This document shows positions 51,764-64,000 of a stretch of 64,000 bases of DNA, one piece after another (position 1 is the first letter of the stretch; the number at the start of each line of letters is the position of its first letter). Under the pieces are notes generated by a model that saw nothing but the letters and a program-made list of their open reading frames with translations, ran no database searches and was not told the origin of the DNA. A program made the translations under genes and the position numbers. Source of the DNA: Liolophura sinensis (Eukaryota > Mollusca > Polyplacophora > Chitonida > Chitonidae); NCBI RefSeq assembly GCF_032854445.1, contig NC_088305.1, positions 8,293,717 to 8,357,716 on the forward strand, written 5' to 3'.

Positions 51764-53754
51764 TTACAAATATCTAGCGTATGTGTAATCTGTTGGGGTG
51801 TTGTCCAGTTGTCCCTTGGCATAGTCAGTTTTCTCTTCTGGATTTGAAAGCCTGTACTCAATGTGCTCTCGGAGTTTTCTGGCTGTATTGCGGAGTGATC
51901 TCCCCTTAACTGTCTGTCGCTTCTTATAAACCTTGTGGTACTGTTTCACCCTTTCAATCTGTTGTACTGTTTTCTCGCTCCTAGGTGAAATACTGGCGCC
52001 GACAGCTTGGAGTTTGGCAGCCGTGGACTTGTCCTGGCCATTGTTAAGGCTGTGGATTGTGGACGCCGCCCTTCCCTCCATATTTCTGCTGTAGTTTACA
52101 TTCTTGGGCAAGGAGACGCTGAGTGATCTGTTGACAGCTTCGCACTTTTGAGTGCTGGTGTTCATCCGGAGACTGGCGACGGCTGTCTCACTCAACCTCA
52201 TGTGCAGTACTTCGCAGTCTCCGGATGAACACCAGCACTCAAGTAGAATAGTTTCCTGTCGTTGTCATCCATGTTGAAAGGGCAGAGTTTACTGGTGGAT
52301 AAAAACAGGGACCTCTCCCACCAGCTGCTGGTTTCCCCTCCGGAGCAAACCACACTGTTTCTGCGGCATTTGGAACAGTCCCCACCGTAACACCTGACCG
52401 TTGCATCCACAACCCTGGGTAGGTAAGTTTTTATTTTCCTCATGTCACCAATGTGCTCAGACATAAGTTGAGAAAATATCAAGCTACACCTGGCCTTAAC
52501 ATCCTGACTCAACACCTTCTGTGCTTTCTTCCTGGCTTCCCTCGTTCGGCCCTGTCCTGCGAACATGGCATCGCTGAACTTAGCCTGGTTACATTTCTTG
52601 AACTGGGATCTACCAAGGTGTGTGGGGTCTGCTAACCGTTCGACCTCCCACAGTGACTCGACCAGTCGGATGTCGTCCTCCACTCCCTTGGCTGACCTGG
52701 AGTCACCGTCCGTGGTTACGTGCTTGGCTAAAACACCTTGCCTCGCCAATCCCTCGCCAATCTCGTTCCCCATATTATACTCGGACCAGGGGGCATGTGG
52801 GTTTGTGTTCGCTGTGCACTCCTCGTGTCCTCCAGGGCACTTTACTTGGAAGCCTTTTCCTCTCAGCCAGGACCCAGTCCAACACAATTTATTCTTCAGT
52901 GCTGCAGAGACAATGTATTGCTTGTCTGTTGATGTCTCCACTGCCAGGGAAATGGCTTGTGAAGCATTCTGGCCCGGTTTCGTGGGACTGGTCATGGTAA
53001 TGCTGTTGTAGCGAGTGTCTATGACCAGATCTATTGTGCTGTCATCCTCTCCTCTTTGCCTTTTGTATGCCTTTACCTCTTCCACCTTATTTGCCATATC
53101 CTCTCTGTTCAGATTTGTGATTGCAGATGCGACATGGTTTGCAGTGCGATTCATGTTCCTACGAGTGGCAGGCGGCACGTCCATCGCTGCAAATAGGAGT
53201 CTGGCTCGGGTGTTCCCCATTGGTGTGTCCTGGAGGCCTACTTAAAGAGCTCGGTTCACCGCCGCAGCTTTTTGGCCAGGTCTGTTGCATTCTACCTCTT
53301 TGTAGAATTTGTGGAAGCCAGATACATAGTCACAGTCACAGCACTTAAAACTGAACGCCCAGGCTAAACCCCACTTTTTCTCTCCAGCTATCTCTAACCT
53401 GGGCAGTGGACAGTGGTCCTTGGTCTCACTGTGCTCAAGCATAACTTTCTTCCATATACACACCATTTTCTGTATATCTATGAGTAGCATTCCTTCAGCA
53501 GCCCATTCCCGCTCATTTGTATCTCTGTCTGATCCAGCCGTGGAATCTACCTTGCACCGTTTTGGCCGCTGTATTCTCTTTGTGTCAGGCTGGTGTGTTC
53601 TTACAGCCTCCTGATTGGGCTGGAAATCTGTGTCCATCAAGGAACACCCAGGCAGAGGATTCAGCATGTCTGGAAGTGCTGACAGGTTATTTGAGCGATC
53701 CTGGGCCTTTCCAGCTTGAAATCTAGACTGTTTCCTCTTTCTGTCTCCCTTCAT
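51764..53754 (-). pseudogene. Mutator-like transposase (damaged), three adjoining open segments
   Basis: Segments 53754-53242, 53220-52198 and 52201-51764 read as one protein of about 660 residues. The first holds a basic N-terminus, a CxxC pair in FSFKCCDCDYVS and KKWGLAWAFSFK. A single in-frame TAA (53242-53244) separates it from VGLQDTPMGNTRARLLFAAM. The second segment carries DLVIDTRYNS (first Asp), GHEECTAN and HVTTDGDSRS (second Asp). The third begins MRLSETAVASLRMNTSTQKC with EAVNR (probable Glu), then INGRAA-type C-terminal sequence and a basic tail. This order matches the Pfam Mutator-like transposase domain as I remember it (PF20700). Segments 2 and 3 overlap by ATGA, where a 28-base inverted copy of nearby sequence has been added and the frame shifted. 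It is probably not active in this copy. Confidence 0.75.
52148..52242. repeat. 28 bp perfect inverted repeat inside the transposase
   Basis: Arms 52148-52175 and 52215-52242 are exact reverse complements separated by 39 bases. The right arm lies exactly where the protein departs from family sequence, which suggests an inserted inverted copy rather than a functional hairpin. Confidence 0.85.
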
Positions 53755-54651
53755 GGTGTTTTAGGGTAATTGTTTGCCTTGTTAACTGTCAGACTTGCCA
53801 ATATAGGTGTACTTGGTGGCTGCCTGATTGGAAATGTTAAATTCATATTTTTCCTCTCTGTTTATATGTTGTAGATGCCAATGTGACACCCTTTGATGTA
53901 ACTGTGCAGAGTAATAACCTGCTGTGAGACAACAGCAATGGTGCTGGGAGGTTTTTGCATGGTGAGCTGGTCAGCCAATCAGCAGTCATGGGGGAGAAGG
54001 GCGGGGGGGGGGGGGGGCTAACTGGGTGGTCTTTTAAAGGGTTTCATCATGTTATTCAGTGGGGAACTAGGATACTAGTCTTTTCTTAAGTCCTGTCCAC
54101 TGAAAAAGTGCCTGTGAGTAGGTCTTCATCACCTTGAGGCATTATTCTTGCTTTGATTTTCGTCACAAATGATTGTTCCAAAATTGTGACAATTCGCTTT
54201 GATACCCCACACTGTCAGTCAATTTTTTTCACGTAGTTGCTGAAGTAAATGTCTTATATTTTGACATTTAATTGTCAGATAAATTGCCTATATTTTGATG
54301 TATGCTTTTTGACACTTTTGGCTTGTAACTTTGATATTTAAAGCTGATCTGAGTAGAAAAGTCTTCTTAAAAATGTATATTTCTCTAAATGGTTGCTTTT
54401 GAAAAGTCTAAAGTGCTCTGTCAATGTAATTTTTTTTAACTTTTCTTGCAGATAAACATCTTGTCTTTCCAAAGCAGTTGACCTGATGGAGATATCTTGA
54501 ACGGTATATGCACTGCAAAGCTTCAAAGTTTACCCTTCAGAGTTTTTTCACCCTGAAAAAAAGACACATGTCCAAGATGGGGGTACCCCAACTTGAATTC
54601 ATCCAACTCCAAAGTTTCTGCATGTATCAAGCCCTAACTTTGCCTGTGAGG
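53755..54651. other. Transposon non-coding region upstream of the transposase
   Basis: Contains a G-run (about 54003-54018) and no recognised protein. Presumably promoter and 5' leader for the minus-strand transposase. Confidence 0.4.
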
Positions 54652-55069
54652 TAGGGACGATTGTAGTTCTGTGAATTTTAGGGTATCAAGTCTTTTTTTG
54701 CTCCCAGGCGTCCATTTTTGGTGCACAGGTGCATGCTTGGTATTAAAATGCAGGAAACTGTCCAAACTTTGAGGAGGTATGAGCTTTATTGATGGAAGTT
54801 TGAAATTCTGGGTGAGAGGACACAAGGTGTGAGGTAGTGATGAGGCTGCGAGTGACGTCCCCTTGGCGTTGCTAGGCACGCCTCCCAGCTGCCGGCATGG
54901 AAAGGTCCAGATTTTGACGGTCAACCTATGTCAAGATTTTTATGGCTTCTTTCTCACAGGCTGGGCCAGGTATGCACCAAAGCTTATTGGCCACGGAATG
55001 TTTGGGACTGAGCTACAGCACTAGACGTTAACATTGTCGCTTATGGAAAATTAATGGGGGTCCGAGGCC
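54652..55069 (+). repeat. Right 418 bp direct repeat (true right end)
   Basis: Same orientation and length as 50580-50997, about 99% identical. The short open frames in it are identical in both copies but match nothing known to me. Confidence 0.85.
55052..55069 (-). repeat. Right terminal inverted repeat of transposon
   Basis: Reads GGCCTCGGACCCCCATTA on the minus strand; followed by the second copy of the target duplication. Confidence 0.8.
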
Positions 55070-55780
55070 AAATGACATTTTTGTTGCGTAATTTCAGCCA
55101 TTGCTTCAACCAGAACCATACTTGTAAAGCCATTGTTTCACATTAGAACCAGTGATGACTGAAATCCACGTGTTATTTTTAAAACATGAATTCTAATCAT
55201 TTTTTACGCCAAAGGGTCACACGATTCACAACCAATCAAATTTTACACTCTTCTGACACAAAAGAACATTAATCCACAAAATCGCCACCGTGACAACCAC
55301 GGGAGTACTTAATTGCTTTTACTTTTAATTAAACTCCTTGCGTCTATGTCGAGACAGTTAGTACAACCGTTCACTTTGAGCATTACCAAGGAATCTCGGG
55401 CCCACACACCCTAGGAAATGAGCGATCGAAAATGTGCTTGAGATAATTCGACAGACGATACGATAAGGAACACAATTGTCTGCAAATTTAGTTCCGTGGA
55501 GAGAAATTTAATATTTCATTTTTTTTTTGTGACAACCTGCCACGGCAGTGGAAACAGGTTTTTACATGAAGCACACTGTGATGTTGGATTGGGGCCATCC
55601 TTGGCGGGACAACATTTTTGCCAAATCTAACATCAGAACAGCCTCGGGCTAGGGAGAGTGACAGCAGTTTTGTGGCATGGACTTGCCCTGAGACAAGAAG
55701 ACACAGTACATATACACACACCTAATGACTCCTCGTCATATGATTCGAAACATTGTTGAGTAAGACATATAGCGCCGAGC

Positions 55781-55838
55781 ATACATACATACCTACCTAC
55801 ATACATACATACATACATACATGCATACATACATACAT
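55781..55838. repeat. CATA microsatellite, unit 3 (expanded)
   Basis: Longer than the counterparts in units 1 and 2 (about 45 bases there). Confidence 0.85.
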
Positions 55839-57196
55839 TTGTTTTTTATTATTATTTGTTTCTTTTTTTTTTCAAGTATATGTGTTCAATAGTGGAAATT
55901 ATTTTCAATTAGCTGTTTTTTCCGGAGGTTCACTATTTTTGGAAGTTGTGTCGTATTCTTGTGTTTCGGGTTGTTGTTGTCGGACGAATCTGTGTGCTAG
56001 TGGCACGTGGAACGATCTTCATTGCCCTGCCATCCCGATGAATGGTATATCTGTACTTAATTTAAAACTAATTCTTGTATTAAATTTATAGTTGCACTGT
56101 AATTGCACTACGTACCTCTGCAGGCTTCTGGCGTCTTATTTCCGGCCTTGACCCGTACCAAGGCTATTCTATGTGTCTACATGTATAACGGTAACGTTTT
56201 GTCTATTAATCTTCCCTGTCTTTTGCCCTTAGATTTAATAGATTTAGCTGTGGAGGAAAACCAGGATGCCTAATTAGGACAATGACGTAAATAACAGCAT
56301 AGGTTTCTCTGTAGCTCCTTCCACGAGGAAAGGAGATGCACGGAACAGATCCACAGGCGAGGAAAAGGGCAGCAGGTGATAGAGCTGTAACAAGCCCTAA
56401 ACCAGCTTAAATAGGAGTACAGTATTGTACATTGTTGGTATAAAGCTATTCGATGGGACTAATACAGGATTGAACGACTATGGCTTAACGCCAGGTCGGC
56501 CAAGACACACAGTGGCGAGAACACCAGGAAGCAGTGAATTGTTTTTGATCAGACAATATTCAAAAATGAACTAAAAACAGACGGACATGTTAAAAGACCA
56601 GCTAAAAGAACTAAAATTTAGTTAAAACCCGAAAACCATAATATTTTTATGACATATATATACACGTCAAGTAATGACAGCATCGCCAGACAATAAAGTC
56701 CACACAGTTAACAAGGGTATGTTTACTGCTGTGTTCAGGAGCACTAACACCAGTGGAAATACAGTTTTGTGTTAAGAGAGAATACACAAAAACTACTCAA
56801 AACTACTCGATCTATATCCCACATTATGAAAGACTTAGACCATAGAGAATAAAACTAGAGCGAAGACAACAGTCCGATAGGAGCAAATGGTCCCAAATTG
56901 GCGATAAAAAACGGACGGTCAATTTCAATCAGTTAAAAAAGTTTTTATTCTGTTTATGCCAATGATTAAATAGTAGCAAATTTCTATAGTCCAAAAATGT
57001 GGGCTGTATGGGATACAGTAAAAGTGTGCTTTACTGGTGTGACGGGAAGTTATGGATATACTCCTCTATTTGTTAAACGACAGATGTGACGCCACGCTTT
57101 GTCTGAGCAGTTTATTATTTTTCGAGAATCCACACTTTGGTGTTAGCAGTTTCAGTGGTGAAAACTTGCACCACCTTAGTGCTCCTTCGTGCGGTG

Positions 57197-57284
57197 TACG
57201 GTAGAGCGGAATTCGAACCCACGAACACAAGGCTCTAAATCATTCCTATACCTCAGTGAGCTCTCCGCTATCGCCATGCAACCT
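57197..57284 (-). repeat. tRNA-derived SINE head (non-Meta type), unit 4
   Basis: Same A and B boxes on the minus strand as 19570-19655. Confidence 0.45.
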
Positions 57285-58003
57285 ACTCCTTTTAGCCGAC
57301 TTTATACGTTTGTTATGACGTCCATTCTTTGTCTAACCGGATTCGATTCCACTTGAGATCTGAAAGAACTTCATCTCTGGGCGAGGGAAACTGGTATTCT
57401 TTTAGGCGTGGCTGGATTTGCGCATCCACAGGCTTTGGTTTACAAAATTTACGCCGCCTTGTACCAATGACCTCAACTGTGTACCAACATGACAAGCTGG
57501 AGGCACAACAATCACGCTGCTTCACATGGAAAATGTCTTCCATTTATTTTGTACGAAGGGTGTCCGTTTAAAGATATTCCACGGAAATCTGGCTAACTGC
57601 ATACTCCAAGTGTTTGTATTGTTATGCACATACATAAACTGTCAGTTCTTGAAAAAATAATGTGTAATTATTGCACTGGTCTATGGTGTCGTGTAAGTAG
57701 GAGAAAACACTAGTAACTGTAGGTTTTTGAAAAAGAATGAACTCCAAGCTCGCGCCTTGTTTAGTGTGTTTCAAAAATCTACAATTACGAGTGCTACCTC
57801 CACTACAGAAAAGACTGATGTTTTGTAAATAGTTCCTTCTAAACAGTTATAATAATTTTGTGTTTTCTCCTCCAAATGTTAAATTGGTTGGCATCTGATT
57901 GCCTAGTCATTGGACATAATGCGATCAGCCTTACTGCATGTTATATTTCTATAGTCCGAAAATTATCTCACTAAAATGATAAAATATAGCATAAGTCATA
58001 TTC

Positions 58004-58009
58004 ATTTAT
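58004..58009 (-). terminator. Poly(A) signal of FReD gene 4
   Basis: AATAAA on the minus strand, 157 bases past the stop codon. Confidence 0.5.
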
Positions 58010-58165
58010 TAAACAGTTTTTGTTTTAAAATATTTTGAAAAGGTTAAAAACAGGAAGAAAAAAAAACAAAAAAGAAAGATCAAGTGAAAGTTCAAAGGAA
58101 CAATTACCACGAACTTTTGATCTGTCTTCGCCTATAATTTATAAACAATCACGAGTATCGTCTAT

Positions 58166-63811
<5,646 letters not shown>

Positions 63812-64000
63812 CTGAAAAAACAATTCCTGGCGTGGTATTAATTGTGATTTACATCAATACACGAAACATCGATCGTGGTAATACTCTGCAAACATTTGTA
63901 CACAAGAAATACTTGACCTGTACGATATCAGCCTATGATGATGATATCTGGACAAAACCATAACTGAATGATTCACTAGAATAACGCCAATTACAGTACT

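Larger units (their letters stand above)
50545..55069. mobile_element. DNA transposon with Mutator-like transposase and His-Cys-box nuclease
   Basis: A 4,525-base insertion absent from the same site in units 1 and 2 (around 17566 and 34218). Left end GGACACAGACCCCCATTA and right end (reverse complement) GGCCTCGGACCCCCATTA form an 18-base terminal inverted repeat with three mismatches. The target duplication is AAAT if the ends are taken at GG...CC, or CAAATG if one base is moved each side. Inside are a minus-strand transposase (53754-51764) and a convergent plus-strand nuclease (51256-51654). A 418-base sequence occurs directly repeated at both ends (50580-50997 and 54652-55069). It is a plain DNA transposon; no capsid or polymerase gene is seen. 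The superfamily is uncertain: the transposase motifs are Mutator-like but the target duplication is shorter than the usual 8-11 bases. Confidence 0.85.
44284..56999. other. Intergenic region between FReD genes 3 and 4
   Basis: Same framework as the other intergenic regions, but with a contracted minisatellite, a solo LTR, a shortened pogo relic (about 640 bases lost after 49867) and a 4.5 kb DNA transposon. Divergence from units 1 and 2 is clearly higher than between those two. Confidence 0.6.

Noticed and set aside
52565-53011. Plus-strand 148-codon frame in the transposon
   Set aside because: Shadow of the transposase, which reads on the minus strand with clear family motifs.
50545-55069. 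LTR retrotransposon, because of 418 bp direct repeats at both sides
   Set aside because: The repeats do not begin TG and end CA, there is no reverse transcriptase or gag-like frame, and the true ends form short inverted repeats around a transposase.

Overview
The window is animal nuclear DNA, AT-rich, intron-rich and full of SINE relics. It most likely comes from a lophotrochozoan, probably a mollusc. Two things point that way: a clustered family of secreted fibrinogen-related (FReD) proteins, and tRNA-headed SINEs whose core I recognise from memory as the animal MetaSINE (Meta-domain) type. The species cannot be told from the sequence alone.

The backbone is a head-to-tail array of four copies of one five-exon FReD gene, all on the minus strand. 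The coding spans are gene 1 (11427 down to 1661), gene 2 (28098 to 20539), gene 3 (44211 to 37098) and gene 4 (exons 2-5 at 63811 to 58166, with exon 1 beyond the right edge). Exon 1 encodes a signal peptide and acidic linker; exons 2-5 encode the FReD domain. Lengths (136/158/97/165/263 coding bases) and phases are the same in every intact copy, giving a 272-residue secreted single-FReD protein. Copies start about 16.7 kb apart (units 1 and 2); unit 3 is about 21 kb long because of two insertions. Genes 1 and 2 look intact. Gene 3 looks broken: a deletion fuses exon 2 to an intronic SINE and removes the splice donor, and the normal stop codon is also lost. Divergence between copies is concentrated in a few residues of the last exon that line the predicted ligand pocket, while flanks and introns are close to identical. 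This fits a diversifying recognition-lectin cluster shaped by unequal exchange and gene conversion.

The roughly 9 kb between genes (11.5-20.4, 28.2-37.0 and 44.3-58.0 kb) holds a diverged minisatellite, SINE pieces, a TATA-bearing candidate upstream first exon, a pogo-type transposase relic and a CATA microsatellite, repeated in each unit. Unit 3 also carries a 1,011 bp solo LTR (47387-48397, fossil) and a 4.5 kb DNA transposon (50545-55069). The transposon has 18 bp terminal inverted repeats. It encodes a Mutator-like transposase on the minus strand and, convergent to it, a small I-PpoI-like His-Cys-box (His-Me finger) nuclease on the plus strand. Pairing such a nuclease with a transposase in one mobile element, plus the odd layout of two tandem right ends, is the most novel thing seen here.

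All coordinates were read by eye from splice signals, reading frames and copy-to-copy comparison. No database search was possible. Family names rest on remembered motifs.
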